Positions 11,901-23,952 of a stretch of 64,000 bases of DNA are shown in pieces. The DNA comes from Calonectria ilicicola (lineage: Eukaryota > Ascomycota > Sordariomycetes > Hypocreales > Nectriaceae). A program made the translations under genes and the position numbers. The notes under the pieces were generated by a model. It was given only the letters and a program-made list of their open reading frames with translations. It was not told where the DNA came from and did not search any database. The stretch lies in assembly GCA_020809705.1 (NCBI GenBank), contig CP085829.1:2666001-2730000 (forward strand), given 5' to 3'. Each line of letters begins with the position of its first letter. The first letter of the stretch is position 1.

Positions 11901-13550
11901 GCCCTGCGAGTTTGCGTGCGTGTGGCTCGCGCTGGCTCGCTCTGGTTCGCTCTGGTTCGTTCGAGTCGGGTTTTCCTGGCCTGGGTGGTGGTCGTCTTGG
12001 GATCCTCTCGTCCCCTTCAAAACTATGCCATGGCCCGCCCTGCCTCGATCCCGCCTTTCTCCCCATCGAACTGCATCGCCGTCGCCATCATGTTCGAGTC
12101 CGCCCTCTAAATCCGTCCCCAGCGACTCTCGAAGTCTGCTCTGGATCTGTATTCTCTCCACTCCACGGCGTCTTGTTTGTTTGTCCCTCGCAGCTCAATC
12201 TTATTCTCAATCTCATTATCACCATCATCCACCTTTTGTCCGTCTCCTGATCCCCCGGGAGTCGCAGCGGCATTGACTTGCACCTTGCGACTTTTTGTGA
12301 GAGGAGCCACTTCTCTCGCACTCACACACGCACTCGCCCTCCTCCGCCACGACCCTTTCGCGGCCACGAGCCTAGCACAGCCCGGGTCCAGCCCAGTCCC
12401 TCAGCCCAAGGCTACCTACCTCTGCTTGTTACCGCATCCTTGCCTGGCCTAATCTAAGCACCAGTGCCCAGCAGAAAAAAAAGCAACAGTCATCCGCTCT
12501 TCCAGGCACAGCACAGGCCCACGCCCCAACACCAGTGCCCGACTGACTGACTGTGACTCTTCCACTGTCGCCTTCCTTCCCACTGACTCTGCTCTGTGTC
12601 CTCTCCGGACTCGCTGGCCTTTGCCTCCCTCACTGGTGTTACTCACCTCACCGATCTCCTTTCACCCTCGTCTTTGTTCCCATCCCCCATCACGTTCTCT
12701 ATCTCGGTTCTATTTTCGCGTCTCTTTGTCTTTGCATTCACGCTCTCTCTATTTTCTTTCTCTAGGCTTCTGCCCCTCTTCGCCACACCCGCTGTGACGA
12801 GGGTCTTGGTCATTTTCCCCCCGGCCTAGGCTCCCACCGCGCACGCTCTCGCCGAGATCGCCAGTTGGCAGCCACCTGCCAGTCACCCCCGCTGTTATTG
12901 CTTGGGTTCGCCACCGTGCAAGAGTCACAACCCACCACGCCAGGCTGTCACCACCACTGACGTCTAAAGCCTCGCCCCTAAGGCCACCTTCTAAAGAGTC
13001 ACCTACTTGGCCCGTTTAATAAATACTCACCACCCTCGGTTCCTGTTTTCTTTCAGCCACACCAAGAGCCTTGCCGCATTGTACCTGCATAAACCGATCA
13101 ACGGCTTGATCCTCTTCGACAACCACCAACACACCATCGACTACAACTGTATCATCGTCCCGCCCCGATGGTAGCCTTGTTCTAGGCCAACCGCCCGCTT
13201 CCGACTCCCCGAGCTTCGAAGCATTGCCGCAATGCCTGTTGCAATCTACTATCTTTCCCCAGTCGCCGTCTTCGCTTCGTCTTCCGGTCTCATCCTTCGT
13301 GTAATCAAGTCGCCTCTCGACTCACTCGTCTAGACGCCCTCTTCTTTACATCAACGGAACTGCTTCGCCATATCCTATAACGCGCTATTGTGAAGCTTGC
13401 TACTCGACTCGGAATTCGCGAATTTCTCACCGGTATAACCACGATTTGATTGGTTGACTTAGCCGCAGACGGCGACTGGAAATCACCCCGGCTTGAACAC
13501 CCTCGTCCAAGCTTGTTTCTTATAATATATATATATATACTACCTTCAAA
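11901..13550 (+). promoter_or_regulatory. Long pyrimidine-rich leader of the cyclin gene
   Basis: About 1.6 kb directly upstream of the cyclin ATG is rich in C and T on the coding strand, as are long 5' UTRs in filamentous fungi. It contains several short upstream reading frames, including one of 26 codons starting at 12,030 and one of 33 codons at 13,232, plus candidate 3' splice sites such as TTCTCTAG near 12,760. A (TA)n run (13,521-13,539) sits 11 bp before the main ATG. The transcription start is not determinable from sequence. Confidence 0.5.
13232..13333 (+). CDS. Upstream ORF (33 codons) in the cyclin leader
   Basis: An ATG at 13,232 opens a 33-residue frame ending at TAG 13,331-13,333, 217 bp before the cyclin ATG. 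The peptide begins MPVAIYYLSPVAVFASSSG and is hydrophobic. If transcribed in the leader it would be translated before the main frame and could repress it. Other ATGs precede it. Peptide conservation is untested, so a real uORF is only inferred. Confidence 0.4.
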   Translation: MPVAIYYLSPVAVFASSSGLILRVIKSPLDSLV

Positions 13551-15617
13551 ATGGGTTGCGACGCGCAGATTTCGCCCGCCACCATCCCCCCCACCTACTA
13601 TGCTCCTTACAACACCTCACTAGCCGCATCGGCCTCCACCTCGACTACCTCGATCTGGTCCGACACGGCCTCTCAATCTTCCGACGACACCTCTATTTCC
13701 ACCCACTCATCCGACTCTGATTCCTGCGAAGCTTACTGCTTTTCCAAGCAGGCCAGCTCCGCTGACAACTGCCTCAAATACCGCCGACGAACTCACCAGA
13801 CACAGTCTGACGCAGTCCCTCTGGAGCAGCGCCAGAACCCTCGACGAACCTCGACTGGCCCCCGGGCTGCCTGCCCCCCCACTCTGGTCCGACAGTCCGA
13901 TCGCAAGGTCAACTTTGTCGATAGCCTAGTTGGTACGTTATGACTCAACTTTAACCGAATGTTCTCGTACTTAGCCTTTACCCTTACAGATTCGTCGACC
14001 CAGATTGTCGAGGCCATTTGGCCCCTCTCTTCGGTCGTCTGCCGAAGTGAGTTGGGAAGCAAAGCCGTTCTCCCGCTGCGCACCTTTATTCAAGAGACGC
14101 TGCGTCGCTCGCGGACTAGCTACTCGACACTTCAGGTCGCTCTGTACTACTTGATTCTGATCAAGCCTCATGTTCCCAAGCATAACTTCACTACCGAGCA
14201 GCCTGATGACCGCCATGCCGATCGTGCGCTGCAATGTGGCCGCCGCATGTTCCTTGCTGCTCTGATTCTGGCCTCCAAGTATCTCCAGGACCGTAACTAC
14301 TCTGCTCGGGCTTGGAGCAAGATTTCTGGGTTGAACACCCAAGAGATTAACCAGAATGAGATTGCTTTTCTGCTTGCCGTGAACTGGAAACTCCACATTG
14401 CTGATGAAGTCTTTCAGCGATGGACTGAGATCGTGCTCAAGTACACACCCCCTCCTAGCCCCCCATCCCCTGGTGGTGTCTCTCAGACCGTTGCCCAGCA
14501 GGTTTCTGACTGGAAACAAATCATCTTGGGTCTCAACGCTGAGCTGACAAACCTGGCGGATTTGATCCCTGCCACCCCTGTCAGCTCTCGTTCCAGTGAT
14601 CTCTACGCCCTGTCCCCTCGAAGCATCCTCAACCTGCCCCAAGAGACTCGATATGGCGCTGGTGAGATCGCCTTCGCCCCCAAGGCTTTCATGGCGCCAG
14701 CCATGAGCCAGCTTCCCACTCCTCGCCCTAGCCCTCAGACTAGCGGATTCTGCACTCCTGCCGCGAGTGCCGCGTCGACTATTCTGGGCAAGAGCTCAGC
14801 GATGGGTTTGGCTATGGCTCAAGCCAGCACCACCAACGCCTCGCACTTCCTGGACCGTCTTCCCATGTCCCTTACTTCATCTCCCCAGAGTTACTGCCCT
14901 GTCCGTCGATCCTCTCTCGCCAACTCAGTCTCAACTGCCTCCTCTCCCGAATCGATGATCTCGGATTCCTCGCGCTCCTCGCGCTCCTCCTCCATCTCAT
15001 CTGCATCATCCCTCGCTAGCGCGACCGTCAGCACCAAGCTGAGCATGTCGTCGCGATTCCGAGCTATGAAGCAATGCAACGAGAGGTTGAGCCAGAAGCC
15101 GACGATCCCTTCGGTTCCTGAGGACTACGATGAGCGCTGTTTTACATCTTCTCCTGAGTCTTACACCGGCCCGGTTGGCAAGCTCGGAGACCTGTCATTG
15201 GAGACCCCATTGGCAAGGCGTGAGCAGGAGCTCGACGACATGGCCCACGACCCTGCGTCAGATGCTGCTCGAGCTCTTCAGGAGCTTCAAAACTACCGCG
15301 CATCTGCTGAAGTTCCTGTGAAGACAGGTACCAAGCGCAGCCGCACTGCTTCCATGGACAACTCTCTCCAGGAGAATGTCCGTGATATGCTCAGCGGTCG
15401 CTACTACAGTTCGGAGCGTACTGCTTGGCCTGATACGTTGGTTCGCCCCAGGGCTATTGCTCCCGGCGCGAACCTCCAGGTTCCTGTTTCCAACTTTCCC
15501 GGCTCCCAGAAGCGGGTTTGTTGTTCTGCTGAGGCAGCGCAGGGCTACGAAGTTTCGTCAGTCCACCCTGCTATTGGCATTCGAGGACCTGGAATGTGGG
15601 AAGGTATTCTCAACTAA
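13551..15617 (+). CDS. Cyclin of the Pho80/Pcl (Pho85-partner) family
   Basis: Two exons (13551-13932, 13990-15617; 57-nt intron GTACGT..CAG) give 669 residues. A Ser/Thr-rich N-terminal tail of about 130 residues precedes a cyclin box at roughly 170-280, with the segments RRMFLAALILASKYLQDRNY, SKISGLNTQEINQNE and LLAVNWKLHI that mark the Pcl/Clg1-like cyclins binding a Pho85-type kinase. The 390-residue C-terminal tail is rich in Ser, Pro and Thr with many SP/TP sites and a poly-Ser run (about 455-480), typical of phosphodegron-regulated cyclins. Family knowledge points to nutrient or cell-cycle control by CDK5/Pho85; which subfamily member it is (Pcl5, Clg1 or PclA-like) I cannot decide. 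Its long uORF-bearing leader suggests translational control. Confidence 0.9.
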
Positions 15618-16666
15618 GTTTCACAATCATCAACAAATTGATTTTGATAAGCATCAGAATCCAAACTTTGTTACCCCTCCATCGACTGCGCAAATAAAAA
15701 AAACCCTCTTTGACATGTGAAGAATAATGTGGAACAAAAAATCTATTTCCTTTGTCAAGAAATCATCGATATCTGGGAGGCCGGAAAGAAAGGAGTCTTT
15801 TGCCAACGGGGGCTTTGATACCACCGCCTTGTGGGGTTTCCATCCCTGTTCATTGGACGGCCAGATAGGACCCAAGGTCTGGGGTCCCAAAAAGCGTATT
15901 CTTGCAGCATGCATATCCAGGATCGGGCATTAGGAAGAGGAGTGAGATGGCGGCGAAAGTCATTTTCTGGGAGAGGGCGGCAGGAAGGTGATGAACGTGG
16001 ATCTTGTACGACTAAGACACCTTTTGCGTTTTTTGTTTTGATGTTTTCTTGCTTTTTTATATATGGCATCGTCTCGCGTTACTCGGTCCAGGGTTCGAGA
16101 TGGATCTGGATGCGATGGTAATCTGGCAACATGCCACAACGGGGAGGATACGGAAGGAGAATCGGGAGGAGTAATTGGTTTTGGTTCGCCATGGAAACCG
16201 AGCAGGCGTGGACGATGGCCGGAGCGCAACTCGCTCGGAATCGAGGCACGAACTGCATGGCACATATTCGGTTTCTCGCATCAACGGGAGTTCAAGTTGC
16301 CTTTTCACTACAACCAGACAAGGGTCAAAAAATCTACATGATGTCTCTGACAAGACAGCCAAGGGCTTGAAAATCCACTCGACCTCGTCAAAGGCAGACT
16401 TTGGGAACTCTACATGGCAAAGACTACAAGTTTCGGAAGCGGACTTGAAGAGCCCCGGAATGATCTGAATTGAGGAGAGCGATAACGCTATGGCGAAATC
16501 TAATAGCTAGCTTGAAACAGTCCTCGCAATAGTGGACTCGTTGCGCATTCATCTTCCTTAAAAGAAACGATACGTCTGAAGAAGACATGACGCGCGAGAA
16601 GAGCAAGACAAGCACGAAATCAAAAGCATTATGCTGGAATCACATATTTTCTCCCTATGACTGCAA

Positions 16667-16752
16667 GTGTTACTGCTACTACTACTGCCTACTACTACCA
16701 TTACTATACTACTTACTGCTACTGCCTATATTACTGCTACTGCTACTGCCAC
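16667..16752. repeat. Imperfect (TACTGC)n-type trinucleotide tract
   Basis: About 85 bp built of TAC, TGC, ACT and CTA triplets with interruptions. Simple-sequence repeat, no coding context. Confidence 0.75.
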
Positions 16753-17255
16753 TGGTACCAATTCCGGCGTTGCGCCAGCACCCTTTCTCGGGACGGTTTA
16801 ACCCCCCCCCAGCCCCGTGATCACTGTGACGCTCCTAAGACGGGACGGCTTGTGACAAGCCAGCTTGCGGGAACCCCCGTGGGCGCCTGCAACACCGGAT
16901 TGGAGTGTGCTGCAGATGCCTGGTTCTGAGAACATCCGGGTTCTCGCCGGGGTCCATCGCACGGCGCGTCTATCGACCACCCCCAGAGCTGGAGATGGAT
17001 GTGAAATCACGGCCCGATTCACGGGGATACCTGGCGCTTACTGTCGGGCGCCCAAAGGAGGAAAAAAAAATTCGCATAGGTTTTCTTTTTTTGTGCACTT
17101 TTTTCCCGGCATCGGAGTGAAGAACCGGAGAGAAACGGGTGCTTGATTGTGTTGGATTTGGTGGTGGTGGTGATGGCTTTCCCCTGGCTGTGCACGCGCG
17201 GGGTGTGAGTCATCCTTCTTGGCGGCGTGCATCTCACGTTTTTCTCTTTTTTCCT

Positions 17256-17392
17256 TTTTTTTTTTTTTTTTTTTTTACCCGCCATCATGCCGCTTGAGGG
17301 TCGGGAGCTTGCCGTATTGGGCAATTGGTGGCTACGAGGGGAGGGTGTATGTGGTGTATGTGGTGTGTGAGTGTGTGTGAGTGTGTGCGTGA
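17256..17392. repeat. Poly-T run and GT-rich tract
   Basis: A T homopolymer of about 22 nt is followed by a unique segment of about 60 bp and then about 50 bp of GTGTATG/GTGTGTGA repeats. Simple-sequence DNA, likely length-variable. Confidence 0.7.
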
Positions 17393-18682
17393 AGCCGCCC
17401 CAGCACTCAAACGCGAGATTCCTCCGGGCTGTGCTATATGGAGCCTGGGTGCGCGGCTGGATGGATGTGTTGATGCCATCATGATACATGATACTGATAA
17501 TTTGGGCTGGCCGGGTGAGTTGGCCCGCCGGTTGGCGACCATGACCCTCGGCGTAGATGCGAGGGTGGAGTGGGGAGAGATCAGGTAAGGATGGGCGTGC
17601 ATGTCCGTGAATGCCACGAGGGGTGATGTTCCTACATGGGTATGAAGCAGGTGAGAGACGAACACCAAGTTTGTAAAAGCCTCGCTACACAGTAGTATCA
17701 TGTACCACCATGAGAGATAATGCGTGACGGCTTGTGCCGTGACGCTATTCCCACACTCAGTCCCAACCGTGTTTCCCCAATCACGCCCTCGATCTGCTTG
17801 AATCTTATTATGATATAGAACCACAGAACCAAATATCTAATACAAGAATTAAAATTAATGAAAGCCTGGGTGTGATACATTGATGCCTTCTTTCCCCTTT
17901 CCCCGCCTGATGCCTATCTCATCATCACAGTCCATTCCCTCAGGGGTCAAGTATCGCCCCCACCAACATAATCCAGGCAGGCGGGTAATCAACCGGAATG
18001 GTGAGTTATGATTAAAAATTTGTCACTGGCCCGTGATGGTTTGGACCTTGGTGAGCAAAGTATCTAATAGGGGATGGAATACATGGGGAATGGGAGGCGA
18101 TAGGATAACCACATCATATTTGTGCTTGGTCCAGGCGGCCGTGACTAACCGGGCACTTCGGCGAGCTGAATCTGGAAAAAGAGGAGTCTCATGTTGAGGC
18201 TGGAGACACGGATCGGAAACTTTGCGGAGATGGTGTCTGTCGTGTAAGTATACCAGTGTACAACATCATTGCAGCTGTGTGGGTGGAACATGCTGTGACA
18301 TAATCCCGGGATCCAATATGGCGTTCTCTGCTAGTCAATGCTTGCAATGGGAAGCATAATCTAACTTGATGATGATGAGGAGGAGGAACGTGAGTACAGC
18401 GTTCCGGATGGCTCGGGCGCGGGGCTTTCAAGGCATCATGCATGACAGGATGCATGATGTTGGCCCGCCATGTTTTCGGATATTTTGTCGTAAGATTATA
18501 GCCATGCAAATGTGGCTGTGTTTGTAACGTGTTGTATCTTGGTCTGAACCGGAACTTGCCAGTAATGTTCCGCTAATATCTGGCAGACTTGAGAATTCCC
18601 TTGGGGGATTCGGCTCGGTCGTTTCCGTCTCGTAGGTATCCGCCATCATTCAACATATTTCCCATCAGTGAATGATTCGATC

Positions 18683-19876
18683 CTATGCTTCGTATCCATC
18701 ATACATGAGAAAACTGCTGAGGGCTGTCCCAATCTCTCGAAGAATGGATCTCCCCGTGTGAGTATCACCGCCCCATTCAACTCTTTGGCGTATCCTTCGC
18801 ATCTCTTCCCTAACAATGTCCTTGGGCAGACCCCAATAGACCCAAGAGCGAACGAGACATTTGTAGAGTAGAACGTTGGGTTCGGATGCGTTAATGGCGA
18901 CATTGCGAAGGAGCTCTATTCGAACTTCCCAAGGAGGTGCCGATACGTAACCCTCACCTCCAAAGTTCAAAGCACCCCCACGAGCAAACCAAAATACTCG
19001 GCGCTGTTTCTCGTCATCCCAAGGACCTGTGATAAGGCTGGTAGGAATGCGCGTGCGCGGATGGACATCACGAAACCCCCAAGGCTCGAAATGGGGCTCA
19101 AAAGGCTGCCAACACAGGGCTCTTTGGTAATCGACCTCGAAGCATTGGCGAGCGTCGAAGTGGTGAAAGCCACCCTCAAAATCATGACTCTCATCATTGT
19201 AATGGCGTGGCATTCCGTCCTCGTCGAGGTCCCAGTCAATGCTGTGCTGGTACCAACGGTCCCTTGCGTATGTGTTTGCCCATGTTTGCTGAGCTTGGAG
19301 GATAAAGTTAATGTCTACCCAGGGAAGTTCTAAGACGGCTGACTTTTTGGTTTTTCCAGATTCAAGTTAGCAAGTTGGAGATGGACAAAGCAGGTCTGAG
19401 TATGATATGAAGGATGGATGGGGCGTGCGATAGATAGCTAAGCGTACCTGGAATTCAGGGTCCCCCCCACAGACGTCATTTTCAGGATTTTTGATTGCTG
19501 GGCCATAGTAGACGTCGTCTCGATGGGGAATTCCAAACCACTGATCCCAAGTGTCGTGAAAAGCCCATATAAAAAGACGGAGGAGGGTGACACGGCTGGA
19601 TAACTTGGCACCGATGTGGGCTGCTGCGCGTGGCAGAGCCAGGTTGGCACTGTAGAGGAGAATTTTCTCAAGGAGCTCTGCAGGTAGAGAGTCGAGGGAT
19701 GGGCGAAAGCGAGCTGATCTACCGGCAAGAACAGTGGAGAGCGAGCGCTTCATCTTCTTGGCCTCTGGATGTTGGGCGTTGGTGCTGTGGCTCAGGGCCA
19801 TGGGCGGATTGGTGGTAGCTGAGGTTCGGTTTTTCCGTTTGCCTCGGACGCGGACGGGGGTGAGGTTGCTGACCAT
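18683..19876 (-). CDS. F-box domain protein, function unknown
   Basis: Two exons on the minus strand (19448-19876, 18683-19342) give 362 residues. The N terminus is basic (VRVRGKRKNR, KKMKRS). Residues about 60-100 form an F-box (SLDSLPAELLEKILLYSANL), the module that binds Skp1 and recruits substrates to SCF ubiquitin ligases. The rest is rich in Trp, Tyr, Phe and acidic residues, like many lineage-specific fungal F-box proteins, with no repeat substrate domain visible. The 105-nt intron has donor GTACGC and branch GCTAAC; the acceptor that keeps frame is AAAAAG at 19,343-19,344, with another CAG 4 nt on in the wrong frame. The ATG at 19,876 (MVSNLTPVRV) was preferred over one at 19,999, because the intervening part reads like leader. 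The substrate is unknown. Confidence 0.8.
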
Positions 19877-20822
19877 GAGGGCGAAGAGTGGGGGAGGAGA
19901 AGGAGGAGGAAGTGAGAGTAGAGGTAGTGATGAGTGACGAGTGATAAGTGATAAGTGACGAGGGCGATATATGAAATATGGCAAAAGGGCAGGAATCAAT
20001 TAGGATACGAAGCGCATGGCTTCCTGTCACTTTGGTTTCTCAGTTGAATGAGTACGTGCTGCTAGGATAAGGAGAGCACGACCCACCACCACACTACCAC
20101 AACTTGCTACTAGCTACTAGAGAACGGGAGCCAGGGCTTGTCTTGACTCCAGAGCAGCGGAATATTTTGGCTGAAAAAAAAGAGGAAAATAAAGAAAAAC
20201 GATGCATGGGCTTTAGGTTATGGCTGGAGAAGTGGTTGGAAGATGCAACCCCGATCAATTGATGGTTGTGGTTGTGGTTGTAGTTGACGCTCGGTCTATC
20301 TATCCCAGCCCAGATTCCAGATGGATGAATGAATGAATGAGTGAGTGAATGGTTTGGTAATTAGCGACAACTGAAAAGACACCCGAATAGCGCCTATCTA
20401 ATCAAATAGACGGCAATTTTTAACATTCCGCACGTTGGAGCGGAGAAAAGAGGCGTTTCTTTTATTAGCCCATCAAAACAGATGGATAGTAACTTGAACT
20501 GAATTTAATTATTTGAATTGCCAACCCTCTCTCACTTTTCATTCCATATCAGCCAGTCACACTGGTCCAATTCAAATGTGAATCCAGTATCCAATATTCA
20601 GCATCAAGTATCCAGTAGATTGGAAAAGTGGCCCGTGCAGGGGCGTTGGCCTTCACAGTGCAGCGCAAATTTTGGCCAACCAGACCCATGTAGTGATATG
20701 CAGCAGGTAGGTGCAAACTCGCAACGCCAACGTCTGGCATCGCCACGGCATTTGCAGCTTCGCCATTGCGTCCCATGTCGACTACTACGCCGTGCTCCCT
20801 GTGATGCGCGGTATCCTCAGTG
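19877..20822. promoter_or_regulatory. Divergent intergenic region, F-box gene / MRS2
   Basis: The two starts are 946 bp apart. The sequence contains short tandem motifs: GTGAYRAGTGATAAG-type repeats (about 19,925-19,962) and a GAAT/GAGT run (20,322-20,350). Both lie in probable leaders. I see no protein-coding frame here. Confidence 0.5.
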
Positions 20823-22542
20823 ATGAACTCCGCCTTGCCCCCGCTGGTTCCGTCCCGCACCCTGCTCCGATTCCTGCGCTCACAGTCTAAACGGGCCTTC
20901 GTCACCTTCAGCCATGGCTCCCCATCCGATGCGATAGTCGGTCCCGCTCCCCCCCGCCGTAAGACTCGAGCCTCCTGTTCGCCAGCGAGGAAGCAATCGA
21001 GGTCCGTCGCCTCGTCTTGCGGGCGCCGAACAGCAATCCCCGAAGCCTCGTTTCTTAACCCAGACCCCTCACTGCGACGATTGCGATCCCGAAGCCAACT
21101 CTCTGCGACCAAGGCCTTTTTCAGCACAACTTCCCCGGCTCAGAAATGGTACAAGTGGGATGATACAGACGAGGATACACCTACGTGGCAGGAACGTCTC
21201 TGGGGGAGTTCGGCGAGGAAAGGTTCCAAGCCGTTGAAACCCGATGATCTTCCTAGCCACGATGAGTCCATGTTTAGTCGTCGATCGTTGGCGGCCAAGG
21301 CTGCCTCCGAACCACGGTTGCGCTGTACAGAGGTTGACGAGAACGGAAAAGTGATATTGGTGGATGGCGAGTTTAAAAAGACTGAACTCATCGCAAAGGT
21401 AAGTCATTGGCGACTAACATGCCAAGACCTGGGTTCTGATCTGAAACTCTTTGATAGTACGGTTTACTCCCTCGAGATTTGCGCAAGATTGACTCTTCCA
21501 ATCTTCCTCATATTCTTGTCCGCCCTTCTGCCATTCTGTTGAACCTGCTCCATCTCAAGGTTCTTATTAAACACGACCGGGTGCTCCTTTTTGATGTATA
21601 CGGCTCCAAGACATCTTACCCTCAATCAGCCTTTATGTATGACCTGCAAGGAAAACTTCAACAGAAGCACCCGCCCAACTCTCAAGCCTCTGGTGCACTC
21701 CCCTACGAATTTCGCGCTCTGGAAGCAGTCTTGACTTCGGTGACTTCAGAATTGGAAGCCGACTTTGAGGCAGTGCGAGAACCTGTCATGCACATTCTCA
21801 GTGAGCTGGAGGATGATATCGACCGCCAAAAGTTGCGTGTGCTGCTTATCTTGTCCAAGAGAGTTAGCACCTTTGAGCAGAAAGTTAAACTTGTACGGGA
21901 TGCCATCGAGGAACTTCTTGAGGCTGACGATGACCTGGCGGCCATGTATCTCACGGAAAAGGCACACGACCTCTACAGAGGCATGGACGACCACACCGAG
22001 GTGGAGATGCTACTCGAGTCATACCACAAGCTGACGGATGAAATTGTCCAAGAGGCTGGGAACCTCGTGTCCGGGATCCGAAACACCGAAGAAATGTAAG
22101 GACATGACTGCGAACGAAACCTGCCTGTACGGTATTGCTAACAAGTTTCTCTAGTGTTCGTGCAATTCTTGATGCCAACCGCAACGCCCTCATGTTGCTG
22201 GACCTCAAGTTCAGTGTTGGAACGCTTGGTCTCGCCATGGGCACATTTATTGCTGGACTTTACGGAATGAACTTGGAGAATTTTATTGAAGAATCTAACT
22301 GGGGTTTCGGCGGCGTCACGGGAGCATCCGTCATCTTCTCACTCATCGTATGCTGGTACGGTCTTACTAAATTGAGACGAGTCCAGCGTATCAAGATGAA
22401 GAGCGACGAGAGGCCACACCTCCCGCGCGCGCACGCATATGGCGTTGATGATCGAACCGCGCTGGGTCTTTTGGACTCGAGAAACCGGGAGATGTTGCGT
22501 CGAAGTTCCTTGCCAAAACCGCCCAAGAGACGGTGGTTGTAA
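20823..22542 (+). CDS. MRS2: Mitochondrial inner-membrane Mg2+ channel, Mrs2/Lpe10 (CorA family)
   Basis: Three exons (20823-21398, 21458-22095, 22155-22542) give 533 residues; both introns are 59 nt with GTAAG donors. The N terminus is Arg/Ser-rich without acidic residues for about 25 residues, as expected of a mitochondrial presequence. The middle is the long helical matrix domain (LPYEFRALEAVLTSVTSELE, DLYRGMDDHTEVEMLLESYH). Near the C terminus are two membrane helices (about 423-441 and 456-475) separated by YGMN, the GMN selectivity signature (442-444) of CorA/Mrs2 channels. A basic matrix tail (KPPKRRWL) ends the protein. In the family it mediates potential-driven Mg2+ uptake, which supports group II intron splicing in yeast. 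The frame is open one codon upstream but that codon is GTG, so the start is ATG 20,823. Confidence 0.96.
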
Positions 22543-23808
22543 GGGCACACTCTCCACTTTACCTAATGTTACATAGATATGTCGGATGGATTGTACGATT
22601 TTGCGATACCTATATAGAGATGGGCGGTTCCTGAGTATATTAGATGGTGGGAACCGCCCAACATGTAGAGTAGTATCCAGGACAGATACTCAGCTCAATG
22701 AGGTTAGAGCCAAGCTAAATATACCCCCTCCAAAGATGTACAATACAGCCCTTGAAAGATTGTGCCTCAGTGACATTTTCCAATGAGGCGTCACAGAACT
22801 TGACTGCTTAAAATATCAAGTTAAAAACTAAAAATAAAAAAACAAAAAATAACCAAAATAAAATTGGATATCTAATGTATTTATTTTATTTTTACTTTTA
22901 TTTTTTTTTCCCTATTAAGCAGTCAAGAAATAGCAGGGAAAAAGTAGAGAGGGGACAATCTTTCAAGTGTTGTATTGTAACATCATAGCGAAATGGAGGG
23001 AATCGTTCATTTTCGCGATGAACGCCTCCTTACCGTTACATCTGACTTGCGTTGCCCTCCCTGGACATCGACATCATGACTCCAGATTAGTGACCCTCCC
23101 CTCCATCTCTCGTTTCCTTCTTGGGATTCGCGATCGACGTGTGTGTGTGTGTTGTCGACGACTTATGCCATCATGACTCTTGTGACGTCACGACTCAGAG
23201 GCGTTATGCAGCACCACCTGAGCACCCCCAATGCTCGGCAGCTGAATGGATGCACGCACATACATGCTGCAGCACGAAAACGAAATAAATCACACCTCGG
23301 GGGAAAAAAATAATATGCAGCGGCAATGTCGCTTAACCATTTGTGTTATGGCCATTGAGAGAAAAAAAATCGGTCAAGACGCAGCATCGAACAACCTTGG
23401 TTTAGACAAGCCACCATGCGAGCCGCCTACGTCATGGATTTTTTAATGGCCCTCCATACACCCGCCCACTGGTGGGGAGAACGGTTTGTGAGCCACCTGA
23501 GAGGGTTGGTTGTCTGAAACATACCGTTGCAGAACTTGTTATTTCATCATGGGCCATCAATTGATTCAAGGACTTTTTTTCTTTTGGTTGCCTTGGGAGT
23601 TATGAACTGACCGCCAGAATGGGATGACCAGGGACAGGTTTCGGCTATATTAAGTTAAGCCAAGGGGAGAAAAAAAGTGCCTGACGTCAGGGGTTTTGTT
23701 GGGCTGGTTGGGCGGGCTGCATCATGGCCCTGTGATAGTTGGCAAACAGCTGGGTCTGGGCGTGCAGGGCCGCCGCAGGGGGTGTGGAGGGAGGTTGGGT
23801 TCCATTAC
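22543..23808. other. Intergenic, MRS2 3' region and upstream of small-protein gene
   Basis: No recognisable coding sequence. It contains the terminal-inverted-repeat element listed separately, a GT run near 23,140-23,152 and several poly-A/T tracts. An AGGGG stress-response-type pentamer lies near 23,663, upstream of the TATA box of the next gene. Confidence 0.5.
22799..22927. mobile_element. MITE-like AT-rich foldback element with 13-bp terminal inverted repeats
   Basis: Perfect 13-bp inverted repeats bound the segment: CTTGACTGCTTAA (22799-22811) and its reverse complement (22915-22927). The 103-bp interior is almost entirely A/T; its left half is A-rich and its right half T-rich, so the two halves can fold on each other. 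Small size, terminal inverted repeats and no coding capacity fit a miniature inverted-repeat element. A clear target-site duplication is not visible (only AA on both sides), so the class is unassigned. It could also be a strong bidirectional terminator hairpin. Confidence 0.5.
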
Positions 23809-23809
23809 A

Positions 23810-23820
23810 TATATAAAAAG
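23810..23820 (+). promoter_or_regulatory. TATA box of the 67-aa protein gene
   Basis: TATATAAAAAG is a near-perfect TATA element 133 bp upstream of the ATG at 23,953. The intervening leader ends in CAAAA-rich sequence (23,877-23,940), which is common in highly expressed or inducible fungal genes. Confidence 0.7.
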
Positions 23821-23952
23821 GCCCAGGACATCAGCAATAGATTTCTGCAACGACAACCAAATACACCGGATACACAAAACGAAAAAGATATAAACAAACA
23901 AAACAAACCAAAACAAACCAAAACAAAACAACCATACATATAAACCGCCATC

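Larger units (their letters stand above)
15618..18682. other. Gene-poor region between cyclin and F-box genes
   Basis: No exon chain resembling a family was found. The region holds a TAC/TGC-type microsatellite (16,667-16,752), a long T run (17,256-17,277) and a GT-rich tract (17,339-17,392), consistent with untranslated or intergenic sequence. Convergent orientation of the flanking genes means two 3' ends lie here. Confidence 0.5.
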
